Shown: positions 6,455 through 14,810, counted from the first letter of the stretch. The stretch is 40,881 nucleotides of DNA from an uncultured Lachnospiraceae bacterium (GCA_910577675.1 CAJTOR010000025.1:6246-47126), one strand, 5' to 3'. Translations and numbers: made by a program. The notes: generated from the sequence alone by a model not told the origin.

Positions 6455-7066
6455 TTAATGCTTTTTAGGCAATGATTTTCCTTCTTTTTTGCCAAACTTT
6501 GCCGAGATAAGAAAGAGCAGCAGGATGGCCAGAACTGGCAGCAGTATGTTTTTGTAGCGTGTGTACCAGCTTGTTACCATCGGCCAGTTATCCTGTAAAA
6601 AGTATCCCAGACCGCACAGCAGTGCGTTCCAGAAGAAGATCCCGATAAAGGAGTAGCTGAGGTAAACAGGAAGCGGCAGGCGCATTGCACCGGCGACAAA
6701 GCCTAAGTAAGTGCGGCACAGCGGTATAAAGCGGCCAAGTAATACGATCTGTGCCCCCCTTTTCCGGAAATATGTAAATGAGGTTTCAAGTCCCCGCCGT
6801 GTTTTGGGGAAGCGCTTCATAATCCGCTCAAGAAGAGCATTGCCGCCGATGCGCCCGATTCCGTAGCAAAGTGTGGTACCGATTAGTCCGGCGATGGCGG
6901 AGAGCAGGATCAGGAGGGGATAAAATACCCCTTGTCTGGCTGCGAGTGCGCCGCAAAAGGGCAGGACAATTTCGGAGGAAACGGGGAAACAGGCATATTC
7001 AAGCAGGATAAATAGCAGCATCGCGGGCATCCCGTAGGAATTAAGGAAGGAAAAAAGCCATTTCAT
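6455..7066 (-). CDS. DedA-family membrane protein
   Basis: A 203-residue DedA (SNARE-associated/VTT domain) integral membrane protein. DedA landmarks are visible: a re-entrant region LEYACFPVSSEIVLPFCGAL near residues 22-41, the glycine-rich GTTLCYGIGRIGGNALLER segment, the FIPLCRTYLGFVAGAMRLP motif around residue 112, and a final hydrophobic span followed by a basic tail. DedA proteins are membrane transporters for lipid carriers; some members recycle undecaprenyl phosphate (UptA type), others affect envelope stress and drug tolerance. Which lipid this one handles cannot be told. It is transcribed alone towards pyrF and shares a 190 bp intergenic region with the divergent Cys/His-rich gene. 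Confidence 0.87.
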   Translation of the reverse strand: MKWLFSFLNSYGMPAMLLFILLEYACFPVSSEIVLPFCGALAARQGVFYPLLILLSAIAGLIGTTLCYGIGRIGGNALLERIMKRFPKTRRGLETSFTYFRKRGAQIVLLGRFIPLCRTYLGFVAGAMRLPLPVYLSYSFIGIFFWNALLCGLGYFLQDNWPMVTSWYTRYKNILLPVLAILLLFLISAKFGKKEGKSLPKKH

Positions 7067-7255
7067 GGAAGCCTCGTAGTAAAGATTTTCTTGTAATTAA
7101 GGTATGAAAAGGCAGAAAAAAATATACGTGAAAATATTTTGAAAATATTTGAAAGGATTCCAGGGGATGGAACGTATTAATATATAGAAGATACTAAAAA
7201 GGGCAGCGGTTGTTTTTTGCTGACGCTTAAATGGCGCAGAGAAAGGGGTATTGAC
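7067..7255. promoter_or_regulatory. Divergent regulatory region (DedA / sigma set)
   Basis: This 189 bp spacer must hold promoters in both directions. Visible are two tandem copies of AAAATATTT (7131-7139 and 7142-7150) and a small inverted repeat TTCC-N7-GGAA just before GGAACGTATTAATATATAG at about 7170. The GGAAC there resembles an ECF-type -35 box, which would fit autoregulation by the sigma factor encoded downstream, but no convincing -10 partner was assigned. Confidence 0.3.
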
Positions 7256-7621
7256 ATGAAAAAGAAGAAGGTAGTTCTGGCATTGGCACTGACTGCGGCG
7301 ATTGCGGCAACCACATCCGGGGTAAGTGCGTTAGCACACGGGCATGGGGGCGGCGGCTGCCATGGAAGGCGGCAGGCGGCAACTTATGATCTTTGTGATG
7401 TGGAGGATTGCCATACCGTGGGCTTGCATAAACATGATGGAACCTACTATTGCGGGCATTATATCGGGGACGGGCATGACTATCATGAAACCTGCGATGT
7501 GGAAGGATGTCTGCTGACTTGCGAGCATGAGCATGATGGTTCGGTTTATCTGCCTTGCAGCGATTATTGTGGGTCGGGTACAAGTTCCCGTCTGCACAGA
7601 CATGGAAGATGGTGCCATTAA
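7256..7621 (+). CDS. Secreted Cys/His-rich protein
   Basis: A 121-residue protein from ATG 7256 (AAAGGGG upstream). A signal peptide is clear: MKKKK, a hydrophobic stretch of about 18, then SALA before the mature HGHGGGG. The mature part of about 93 residues carries 10 Cys and 14 His. Two related repeats stand out: CDVEDC...HKHDG...C and CDVEGC...HEHDG...C. This spacing strongly suggests binding of a transition metal such as zinc, copper or nickel, or disulfide-rich folding outside the cell. No known family is recognised. An ECF sigma factor begins 24 bases downstream, and its probable anti-sigma factor also ends in a His-rich tail, so the three genes look functionally linked. Confidence 0.75.
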   Translation: MKKKKVVLALALTAAIAATTSGVSALAHGHGGGGCHGRRQAATYDLCDVEDCHTVGLHKHDGTYYCGHYIGDGHDYHETCDVEGCLLTCEHEHDGSVYLPCSDYCGSGTSSRLHRHGRWCH

Positions 7622-7645
7622 ACCTAGGGATTTACCGGGGTGATT

Positions 7646-8131
7646 ATGAGAACTGAGGAAGCGGCGGAGCGTGCGGTGGAGCTTTATGCGGACATGATCC
7701 GCCGCATATGCTTTATGCATCTGAAAAAATACGAGGATGTGGAGGATGCATTTCAGGAAGTATTTCTAAAATATATTCTCCACAAGGAAAATTTTGAGAG
7801 CCATGCCCATGAAAAGGCATGGCTTATTCGGGTTGCGGTTAATGTCTGTAGGGATATGTTACGCAGTCCGTTCCGCAGGCGGGTGTCCTCGCTTGACGAT
7901 CTGGATTTTGAACCGTTTTACATACAGAAGGAGGAAGGGGAGCTGCTTTGCTGTATTTCGGGGATGCCGCAAAAATATAGGGATGTTTTGTACCTGTTTT
8001 ATTATGAAGGATATACTGCCGTTGAGATTGCAGCGATTATGCACAGGAAGGAAAATACGATTTATACTTGGCTCGGGCGTGCCAGGAAAATATTGAAAGA
8101 AAAGCTGGGGGGTGATTTTATTGAACCATAA
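7646..8131 (+). CDS. ECF-type RNA polymerase sigma factor
   Basis: A 161-residue sigma-70 family protein with region 2 (about residues 10-75, including YEDVEDAFQEVFLKY and HAHEKAWLIRVAVNVCRD) and region 4 (about 105-155, MPQKYRDVLYLFYYEGYTAVEIAAIMHRKENTIYTWLGRARK helix-turn-helix). Region 3 is absent, as in all extracytoplasmic-function factors. The linker between the two regions is short. ATG 7646 follows GGGGTG; a GTG two codons earlier is possible but badly placed. Its last codons overlap the start of the RsgI-like gene, the usual arrangement for a sigma factor and its anti-sigma partner. Targets are unknown. Confidence 0.92.
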   Translation: MRTEEAAERAVELYADMIRRICFMHLKKYEDVEDAFQEVFLKYILHKENFESHAHEKAWLIRVAVNVCRDMLRSPFRRRVSSLDDLDFEPFYIQKEEGELLCCISGMPQKYRDVLYLFYYEGYTAVEIAAIMHRKENTIYTWLGRARKILKEKLGGDFIEP

Positions 8132-9164
8132 GGCATTTGAGGTTTTTGAAAAGATTCGTGCCGAGGATGATTTAAAACAAAATATCACCAGTTACCTGAA
8201 GGCGGAAATCAGGGCGGGGGCAAAAAGAAGAAGGCTCAGGGTATTGCGGGCTGCTACCTGTGCGGTCTGTCTTGTGCTGCTTTTCTTCTGCGGGGGAATT
8301 TATTACCGGATGTATTTTACTCCGGTTGCTTATATTGACTTTGATGTGAACCCGTCCGTCGAATTTACAGTAAACCGGTTTGGGAAGGTGATTGCTTTAC
8401 TTGCGTACAATGATGACGGTCAGGAAATCCTTAAAGATATAGATGTGACCTATATTGGATATCGTGAGGCGGCGGGGCGGCTGCTTGCCGCGATGGGACA
8501 GGAAGGATATTTGGGGGATGATACACTTTTGTGTGTAACTGTGCAGACGGAGGAGCCGGGCAGGGAGGGCGATATGCTCAAAGTCTTAGAGCAGGCAGTT
8601 GCGCAGAGCTGCCGGGAACAGGATTGCATAATCCCATCCGATATTTATGCGGTTTCAAAAGAGGTGAAGCACTGTGCTTCACAGAAGCAGTTAAGCCCGG
8701 CAAAGTATCTTGCGATTGAGGGCTTGCTTGAGGTTGACCCGGAGGTGGATTTTGAGGCATGCCGCAAGCATTCCGTCCATGAGCTGCGGGAGATGGCAGG
8801 ACAGATGTGCGGATGGCATGAGGGAGAACAGGGGCATGGTCATGGATGGCATGGCGGCTTAGATGTCCAGCAGGGGGAAGGGGAGTTTGAAGATTCTGAT
8901 AACTGGCAGGAGCAGGAGGAAACAGGGGAGGGTGCTGAGGATAAAACGGGGGAAGAGCTAAATGATAAGGATTGGGATCAGAAAGAGGGAGCGGATGGAG
9001 GGGATTCTGACGGGAAAGATCAGAACGAGTACGAAGATATTTCTGTTAAGGAAAGTACGACACAACAGGCTCCGGTGGTACAGGATAATAATGATAGTGT
9101 AACCGAGAGCGGCCTCCCTTCCGGTTACGGGAATTCCCATGGTCATGGTGGGCATCATCATTGA
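8121..9164 (+). CDS. RsgI-like transmembrane anti-sigma factor with His-rich acidic tail
   Basis: Starts most likely at TTG 8121, placed 8 bases after a GGGGGGTG block and overlapping the sigma gene by 11 bases; GTG 8112 sits inside that block. The 347-residue product has a short cytosolic N-terminus (1-43), one membrane span (about 44-62), and an extracytoplasmic domain opening with YIDFDVNPSVEF and NRFGKVIALLAYNDDGQEIL. That is the RsgI-family signature; the Asn77-Pro78 bond corresponds to the site where RsgI proteins are known to self-cleave. After about residue 225 the sequence becomes low complexity: GHGHGWHGG, a long Asp/Glu/Gln-rich linker, and a final GNSHGHGGHHH. Clostridial RsgI proteins often carry sugar-binding sensors at this end; here it is a His-rich, probably metal-binding tail. 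Confidence 0.85.
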   Translation: MNHKAFEVFEKIRAEDDLKQNITSYLKAEIRAGAKRRRLRVLRAATCAVCLVLLFFCGGIYYRMYFTPVAYIDFDVNPSVEFTVNRFGKVIALLAYNDDGQEILKDIDVTYIGYREAAGRLLAAMGQEGYLGDDTLLCVTVQTEEPGREGDMLKVLEQAVAQSCREQDCIIPSDIYAVSKEVKHCASQKQLSPAKYLAIEGLLEVDPEVDFEACRKHSVHELREMAGQMCGWHEGEQGHGHGWHGGLDVQQGEGEFEDSDNWQEQEETGEGAEDKTGEELNDKDWDQKEGADGGDSDGKDQNEYEDISVKESTTQQAPVVQDNNDSVTESGLPSGYGNSHGHGGHHH

Positions 9165-9222
9165 TTGGTTAGGTTGCCTTTGGTAATACGTTAACGAAAT
9201 AAAGAAAATTTTGTCAGTGTAC

Positions 9223-9251
9223 TTGACAATACTCGTATTATTGTATACAAT
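9223..9251 (+). promoter_or_regulatory. Strong sigma-A promoter of the citrate synthase operon
   Basis: TTGACA (9223-9228) and TACAAT (9246-9251) with 17 bp spacing, 57 bases before the ATG. The flanking ATTATTG and TATACAATA make an AT-rich region where a GntR-type operator could lie. Confidence 0.8.
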
Positions 9252-9307
9252 AGAATGAGTACATAACGGTCAAAATCTGACCGGATACATAATGGAGGAT
9301 TGTTAGT

Positions 9308-10720
9308 ATGCAGAGCCGCAAAGTTTATTTGAACCGCCATAACAACCTGCTTTCCCTTGAGGAGCATATATATGAGCTGGTCGATGTGAAGGAACCACAT
9401 GTATTCCGCAACCTTTTTCCGTATGACGAGGTGCCGAAAATTGCCTTTAACGACCGTATTGTGCCACACAATATGCCGGAGGAAATCTGGATTACGGACA
9501 CGACATTCCGCGATGGGCAGCAGTCCCGCGCACCGTATACGACAGAGCAGATCGTATCCATTTTTGATTATTTGCACCGTCTTGGCGGGAAAAATGGCAT
9601 AATCCGGCAGAGTGAGTTTTTTCTTTACAGCAAGAAAGATCGCGATGCGGTGTATAAATGTATGGAGCGCGGATATGAATTCCCGGAAGTAACATCCTGG
9701 ATACGTGCCAATAAACAGGATTTTCAGTTGGTTAAAGATATCGGTATGAAGGAAACGGGGATTTTGGTTAGCTGTTCCGATTATCATATTTTTTATAAGA
9801 TGAAAATGACCAGGAGTCAGGCAATGAACCATTATTTGAGTGTGGTGAGGGAGTGTCTGGAAACAGGCGTTGCCCCGCGCTGCCATCTGGAGGATATCAC
9901 ACGCTCGGATATTCACGGTTTTGTGGTTCCGTTCTGCCTGGAATTAATGAAGCTTGGCGCGGAATATGGTATCCCGGTTAAGGTGCGCGCCTGCGATACA
10001 ATGGGCTACGGCGTGAATTTTTCCGGTGCGGTGATCCCGCGGTCCGTCCAGGGTATTATCTATGCGTTAAACACCCATGCGGGTGTCCCGGCAGAGCTTC
10101 TTGAATGGCATGGGCACAATGATTTTTATAAGGCTGTCACAAACTCTACAACGGCGTGGCTTTATGGTGCCAGCGGGGTTAATTGTTCACTGTTTGGGAT
10201 TGGGGAGCGCACGGGAAATACGCCGCTTGAGGCGATGGTATTTGAGTATGCGCAGCTTAAAGGGACGCTTGACGGTATGGATACCACAGTGATTACGGAA
10301 CTGGCGGAATATTATAAGAAGGAGATCGGTTACAGCATCCCACACCGCACACCGTTTGTCGGCAAGAATTTCAATGTGACCCGCGCCGGGATTCATGCGG
10401 ACGGGCTGTTAAAAAATGAGGAGATATATAATATTTTTGATACCGAGAAATTTTTAAACCGCCCGGTGCTTGTATCTGTTTCCAATACTTCCGGTCTTGC
10501 TGGTATCGCCCACTGGATTAATACATTCTACCACTTAAAAGGGGATTTTGCTATCGACAAGGGGCATCCGCTGGTATCATGCATTAAGGAGCTGGTGGAT
10601 AGGGAGTATGATGGGGGCAGGATCACCGTAATGACAGATGCCGAGCTGGTGCAGATTATTGAGGACAACAAACTCCGCTGCGGAATCGACCTGCCGACAG
10701 TGGATGTGGATTCCATTTAG
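9308..10720 (+). CDS. Homocitrate/isopropylmalate synthase-family enzyme, probable Re-citrate synthase
   Basis: A 470-residue acyl-CoA lyase-type (HMGL-like) synthase, start at ATG 9308 behind GGAGG. The TIM-barrel motifs are present: WITDTTFRDGQQSRAPYT (metal and oxo-acid binding), CHLEDITRSD, VRACDTMGYG, LEWHGHNDFYKA (HxH metal site) and FGIGERTGNTPLEA. It lacks the long regulatory domain of leucine-pathway LeuA. The next gene is an isocitrate/isopropylmalate dehydrogenase rather than leuCD. Re-citrate synthase of Clostridium kluyveri is known to belong to this superfamily, so condensation of oxaloacetate and acetyl-CoA to citrate is the best guess. Homocitrate or a 2-alkylmalate product cannot be excluded. 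Confidence 0.8.
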   Translation: MQSRKVYLNRHNNLLSLEEHIYELVDVKEPHVFRNLFPYDEVPKIAFNDRIVPHNMPEEIWITDTTFRDGQQSRAPYTTEQIVSIFDYLHRLGGKNGIIRQSEFFLYSKKDRDAVYKCMERGYEFPEVTSWIRANKQDFQLVKDIGMKETGILVSCSDYHIFYKMKMTRSQAMNHYLSVVRECLETGVAPRCHLEDITRSDIHGFVVPFCLELMKLGAEYGIPVKVRACDTMGYGVNFSGAVIPRSVQGIIYALNTHAGVPAELLEWHGHNDFYKAVTNSTTAWLYGASGVNCSLFGIGERTGNTPLEAMVFEYAQLKGTLDGMDTTVITELAEYYKKEIGYSIPHRTPFVGKNFNVTRAGIHADGLLKNEEIYNIFDTEKFLNRPVLVSVSNTSGLAGIAHWINTFYHLKGDFAIDKGHPLVSCIKELVDREYDGGRITVMTDAELVQIIEDNKLRCGIDLPTVDVDSI

Positions 10721-10750
10721 AAAATCTATTGCAGGTGTGAGTGAGGGAAA

Positions 10751-10845
10751 CAGAGCCCAATCGGATTTATGGGAGCGAAGCGGACAGAAAGCCGATTGTG
10801 TGTGTAGGTGAGGGAAGGGAATATGCGGAACTAATAATAGGAGGA
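10751..10845 (+). repeat. Intercistronic hairpin element, family A copy 2
   Basis: Between the synthase and dehydrogenase genes. ACAGAGCC is followed by a 7 bp stem (10758-10764 with 10792-10798) extended by TTT/AAA. The 19-base loop is ATGGGAGC-RR-AGCG-K-ACAG as in copy 1 (2923-3032). After the stem come about 28 free bases and then GCGGAACT, an AT-rich spacer and AGGAGGA. The stem bases differ from copy 1 but still pair, which is covariation. Confidence 0.55.
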
Positions 10846-10853
10846 CAGAGAAT

Positions 10854-12026
10854 ATGAGTATGACGGTGGCACAGTTGGAAGCGGCAAAAGCACGTTTTGG
10901 GGAACTGTTAGTTGAGCAGGATAAACGCATCGAGCGCATGAAGGCGCAGGGGGATTTCATCAATTATGCGGAGTTAGATAAAATCATTATCGGCGTATGC
11001 GGCGGCGACGGCATCGGGCCAGCCATCACAGGGCAGGCACAGCGCATCCTTGAATTTCTTTTGGAAGAGGAAGTAGAAAAAGGCAGGGTGGAATTTAAGG
11101 TGATCGACGGGCTGACCATCGAGCGCCGCGCCGCGATGCAAAAAGCAATCCCGGACGATACGCTTGCCGAACTAAAGGAATGCCATGTAATCCTGAAAGG
11201 ACCGACCACCACCCCGCGCAAAGGCGATCCGTGGCCTAATGTGGAAAGTGCCAATGTGGCAATGCGCAAGGAACTTGATCTCTTTGCAAATGTGCGCCCG
11301 GTGCGCATCCCGGAGCAGGGAATTGACTGGACTTTCTACAGGGAAAACACGGAGGGAGCGTACGCGGTCGGGAGCAAGGGTGTCCATGTGACGGAGGATT
11401 TGGGCATTGATTTCACGGTAGTAACCAGCCAGGGAACGGAGCGCATTATACGCGCAGCATTCGAGTATGCGAAAGCCAATGGGAAAACCAGGGTAACAGC
11501 AGTTACCAAGGCGAACATTATCAAAACCACGGACGGTAAATTCCTTGACACCTTCCGTGAAATCGCGAAGGAATATCCGGGGATTGTGGCGGATGACTGG
11601 TATATCGATATAATGACAGCGAAACTGATAGACGAAACGAGGCGGCGCGACTTCCAGGTTGTGGTTCTGCCAAACCTTTACGGCGATATAATTACGGATG
11701 AAGCAGCAGAATTCCAGGGCGGTGTCGGCACGGCAGGAAGTGCCAATATCGGCAAGCGCTATGCAATGTTTGAGGCAATCCACGGTTCCGCCCCGCGAAT
11801 GGTGGCGGAAGGCAGGGCAAAATATGCCGACCCGTGCAGCGTGATCCGCGCGGCGGCAATGCTGCTCTCCCATATTGGCTATCAGAAACAGTCGGATGCG
11901 CTCTATCAGGCACTTGATATTTGCACGGTTACAGAGAAAAAACTTGTTATGACCGGGCATGAGGACGGGGCGACAAACACGGAATTTGCAGATTATATTA
12001 TGGAAACAATCCGGGGGCTTAAATAA
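10854..12026 (+). CDS. NAD-type isocitrate / 3-isopropylmalate dehydrogenase family enzyme
   Basis: A 390-residue beta-decarboxylating dehydrogenase. Motifs in order: GVCGGDGIGPAI near residue 50, LKGPTTTPRKGD, LFANVRPVR, the substrate loop YRENTEGAY, VTKANIIKTTDGKF (catalytic Lys), and GDIITDEAAEFQGGVGTAGSANIG with the metal aspartates, then EAIHGSAPR in the coenzyme pocket. An N-terminal extension of about 40 residues is predicted helical (AQLEAAKARFGELLVEQDKRIERM). Next to the probable citrate synthase, oxidative decarboxylation of isocitrate to 2-oxoglutarate is the natural role. An aconitase would have to be elsewhere. LeuB activity is a less likely alternative because no leuCD is present. 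Confidence 0.85.
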   Translation: MSMTVAQLEAAKARFGELLVEQDKRIERMKAQGDFINYAELDKIIIGVCGGDGIGPAITGQAQRILEFLLEEEVEKGRVEFKVIDGLTIERRAAMQKAIPDDTLAELKECHVILKGPTTTPRKGDPWPNVESANVAMRKELDLFANVRPVRIPEQGIDWTFYRENTEGAYAVGSKGVHVTEDLGIDFTVVTSQGTERIIRAAFEYAKANGKTRVTAVTKANIIKTTDGKFLDTFREIAKEYPGIVADDWYIDIMTAKLIDETRRRDFQVVVLPNLYGDIITDEAAEFQGGVGTAGSANIGKRYAMFEAIHGSAPRMVAEGRAKYADPCSVIRAAAMLLSHIGYQKQSDALYQALDICTVTEKKLVMTGHEDGATNTEFADYIMETIRGLK

Positions 12027-12035
12027 CAGAGTGAA

Positions 12036-12716
12036 ATGAGTATGGAAGATAACAGTAAAGAAGTGCAGCAGGAAGTCACTGATAAATATTCCCTGCGCGG
12101 CAGGGTGTTTAACCGGATGCGCGAGGATATCCTCTCGGGCAAATATGGGCGGGACGAAGAACTGCGCGAAATTGCAATTGCCGCGGATTTCGGTGTAAGC
12201 CGGACTCCGGTGAGGGAGGCACTGCGCCAGCTTGAACTGGAGGGGCTAGTCCACATTATCCCGAACAAGGGAGCGTATGTAACCGGAATTTCCGCAAAAG
12301 ATATCCATGATATTTACCATATCCGCTCATATCTTGAGGGTTTGTGCGCCCGCTGGGCTTGTGGGCATATTAGTAAGGAGCAGCTTGAGCAGCTTGAAGA
12401 GATTGTATATCTCTGTGAATTCCATGCAAAAAAGCAGCATTTGGAACAGATTGTGGAGCTTGATAATAAGTTTCATAAGATTATTTATGGGGCATGTGAC
12501 AGCAAGATGCTCGAACATGTACTGCGCGATTTCCACCATTATGTCGAGCGCGTGCGCCGCATTTCGCTGGCGGGGGAGGGACGTGCGGAAGCCTCCAACA
12601 AAGAGCATGCGGCAATTCTTGAGGCGCTGCGCGCGGGGGACTGCGAACTTGCGGAAAAACTGGCGCATGAGCATATGCTCTTTGCGATTGAAAATTTGAA
12701 AAGGTGTGGGCTGTAA
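12036..12716 (+). CDS. GntR/FadR-family transcriptional regulator (FCD domain)
   Basis: A 226-residue regulator beginning 9 bases after the dehydrogenase stop. The winged helix (about residues 20-85) shows LRGRVFNRMREDILSGKYG, GVSRTPVREALRQLELEGLVHIIPNKGAYV. The C-terminal FCD effector domain (about 95-220) is all-helical with the metal-coordinating pattern D...H (LDNKFHKIIY) and later His residues (SNKEHAAILEAL, LAHEHMLF). Such regulators bind small carboxylic acids. Its place as last gene of the operon suggests it controls these genes, perhaps in response to citrate or a related acid. That is inference. The ribosome binding site is weak, consistent with translational coupling. Confidence 0.88.
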   Translation: MSMEDNSKEVQQEVTDKYSLRGRVFNRMREDILSGKYGRDEELREIAIAADFGVSRTPVREALRQLELEGLVHIIPNKGAYVTGISAKDIHDIYHIRSYLEGLCARWACGHISKEQLEQLEEIVYLCEFHAKKQHLEQIVELDNKFHKIIYGACDSKMLEHVLRDFHHYVERVRRISLAGEGRAEASNKEHAAILEALRAGDCELAEKLAHEHMLFAIENLKRCGL

Positions 12717-12742
12717 GGAAAAAAGAAAAAAACTATTAAATG

Positions 12743-12792
12743 TACCGACCCCCAATCGTTAGATTTTTTGGTCTAACTTTTGGGGGTCGGTA
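12743..12792. terminator. Bidirectional terminator hairpin
   Basis: A 13 bp perfect stem (12743-12755 with 12780-12792) carries a second stem GTTAGA/TCTAAC (12758-12763 with 12772-12777) inside it. It lies between convergent genes. T-rich and A-rich tracts flank it, so it can serve both. Confidence 0.8.
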
Positions 12793-12812
12793 TATTAATG
12801 GGGATATGAAAT

Positions 12813-14810
12813 TCAGCCCTCCGCTGCCAAATCCTCCCATTCTTCCATCAGCACCTCAAGCCGTGCGGCAATCTTAGTCTTTTCTTTATTTAGCTCAGTC
12901 AGCTTTGCCGGGTCGGAATAGACCGCTTCGTCGGTGAGCATTTCGTCAAGTTCCGCGTCGCGCGCTTCAAGCTTTTCCACTTCCGCCTCAACTTTTTTCA
13001 GGTCATTCTGGCGCTTGCGCTCCTTCGCCTGCTCTTCCTTTTTAGCCAGCCATTCCTGTTTGCCGGTGGCGGCTGTCTGCCCGTTTTGGGTGGAGGATGG
13101 GATGTTGCTTAGCCCGCTGTAGAGCTGTTTATGGTTTGTCAGGCGGTCACTGCCCTTTGAAACAGTCTGCTCGGAAAGTGCAAACCCAAAATATTTTTTC
13201 TCCACCTCCGGTTTTTTCTCCAAATAATAATCATAGTTCCCGATATAGTTTAACAGCTTCCCGCATGTAAGGTCGAGGATGCGCGTTGCAGTGCGGTTGA
13301 TAAAATAGCGGTCGTGGGAAACATAGAGCACGGTGCCCGTATAGTTTAATAGTGCATTTTCAAGGATTTCCTTTGAGGTGATATCAAGGTGGTTTGTCGG
13401 CTCGTCGAGAATCAGGAAGTTTGATTCGGAGAGCATAAGCTTGGCGAGGGAAACGCGCCCGCGCTCGCCGCCGGAAAGCTCCTTAATCTGCTTAAAGACA
13501 TCATCCCCCGTAAAGAGGAAGGCAGCTAACACATTGCGTACCGCCGTATTGTCAAGGTCTGGATAGGTGTCCTGTATCTCCTCAAACAGCGTTTTTTCCA
13601 TATGGAGTACCTGGTGTTCCTGGTCGTAATAACCAATATGGACTTTTGCGCCGAGCCTGATCTCACCGGAATCAGGGGGAAGCAAGCCATTTAACAGCTT
13701 GAGTATCGTTGTCTTTCCGGTTCCGTTGTTGCCGATAATGGCGACGCGTTCCCCGCGCTTGATTTCAAAATCAAGATCCGAAAACAGCAGATTTTTCCCG
13801 AATGCTTTTGACAGCCCTTTTACACAAAGCACATCATTGCCGCTTACCGTGCTTGGGGAAAGGCTTATATTCATGTCCGCCTTAATCTCGGTTGGCTTTT
13901 CAATACGCTCAATCTTTTCAAGCATTTTCTCACGGCTCTCGGCTCGCTTAATGGATTTCTCACGGTTGAATGAGCGGAGTTTCGCAATCACTTCCTCATG
14001 GTGTTTAATCTCCTTTTGCTGGTTCAGGTAGTGGTGGAGAAGCTCCTCGCGCAGAGCAGCTTTTTTTACGGCGTAATCAGAATAATTACCCTGGAAAGTC
14101 TGCGCGCGCGTGTTGTCAAGTTCAATTACCTTTGTTACAATGCGGTTCAGGAAGTAACGGTCGTGCGCAATAATAACCACTGCCCCGCCGTAATTCTGCA
14201 AGAAAGTTTCAAGCCACGCGATCGAAGTCATATCAAGATGGTTTGTCGGCTCGTCGAGCAGTATGATATCCGGGGCGGAGAGCAAAAGCTTGCCGAGCGC
14301 CACGCGGGTTTTCTGTCCGCCGGAAAGTGTTGTCACTTTTTTGGAAAATTCTTCCTGTTCAAAACCAAGACCTTTTAGCACGCCGGTCACTTCGCTGCGG
14401 TAGGCGTAACCGTTCCTGCGCTCAAATTCATGATTTAAATTGGTGTAGGAAGTGAGCATGCGGGAGAGTTCCTCACCTGAAGCTTCCTTCATGGCAAGCT
14501 CAAGCTCCCGTATTTTTTCTTCCATGTGGATCAGGTCGGCTTTTACTAAGAGAACTTCGTCGTAGATTGTATTCTCCGAGGTCAGATCCTGGTGCTGGGA
14601 AAGGTAGCCCACGCGGGTGCCCTTTGCCAGCGTAACTTCCCCGCTATCCGCGGATAATTCACCCACCATAATCTTAAACAGCGTGGATTTCCCCGCGCCG
14701 TTGATACCGACAATCGCCGCTTTTTCCCTGTCATTAATATGGAACGAAACACTGTTTAAAACAGTGTCCGTCCCGAAACTTTTCGAAATATTGTTACATG
14801 ATAAAACCAT
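12813..14810 (-). CDS. ABC-F family ATPase with C-terminal coiled coil
   Basis: A 665-residue soluble protein with two ATP-binding cassettes and no membrane segments. Cassette 1: Walker A GINGAGKST (35-43), signature LSGGQKTRVALGKLL, Walker B LLDEPTNHLD. Cassette 2: GNNGTGKTT, LSGGERGRVSLAKLM, LILDEPTNHLD. Between them is the basic linker typical of ABC-F proteins (LRSFNREKSIKRAESREKM). The C-terminal 100 residues form a coiled coil like that of Uup/YdiF. ABC-F proteins act at the ribosome on stalled or drug-bound complexes. Whether this one is a housekeeping YdiF/Uup type or an antibiotic-protection type cannot be decided, though the coiled coil favours the former. upp is 41 bases upstream on the same strand. 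Confidence 0.92.
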   Translation of the reverse strand: MVLSCNNISKSFGTDTVLNSVSFHINDREKAAIVGINGAGKSTLFKIMVGELSADSGEVTLAKGTRVGYLSQHQDLTSENTIYDEVLLVKADLIHMEEKIRELELAMKEASGEELSRMLTSYTNLNHEFERRNGYAYRSEVTGVLKGLGFEQEEFSKKVTTLSGGQKTRVALGKLLLSAPDIILLDEPTNHLDMTSIAWLETFLQNYGGAVVIIAHDRYFLNRIVTKVIELDNTRAQTFQGNYSDYAVKKAALREELLHHYLNQQKEIKHHEEVIAKLRSFNREKSIKRAESREKMLEKIERIEKPTEIKADMNISLSPSTVSGNDVLCVKGLSKAFGKNLLFSDLDFEIKRGERVAIIGNNGTGKTTILKLLNGLLPPDSGEIRLGAKVHIGYYDQEHQVLHMEKTLFEEIQDTYPDLDNTAVRNVLAAFLFTGDDVFKQIKELSGGERGRVSLAKLMLSESNFLILDEPTNHLDITSKEILENALLNYTGTVLYVSHDRYFINRTATRILDLTCGKLLNYIGNYDYYLEKKPEVEKKYFGFALSEQTVSKGSDRLTNHKQLYSGLSNIPSSTQNGQTAATGKQEWLAKKEEQAKERKRQNDLKKVEAEVEKLEARDAELDEMLTDEAVYSDPAKLTELNKEKTKIAARLEVLMEEWEDLAAEG

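Noticed and set aside
9191..9916. Long minus-strand open frame opposite the citrate synthase start
   Set aside because: Antisense shadow covering the promoter of the operon; no recognisable protein.
11172..11960. Minus-strand open frame opposite the isocitrate dehydrogenase gene
   Set aside because: Shadow of a strongly conserved gene; no start signal.
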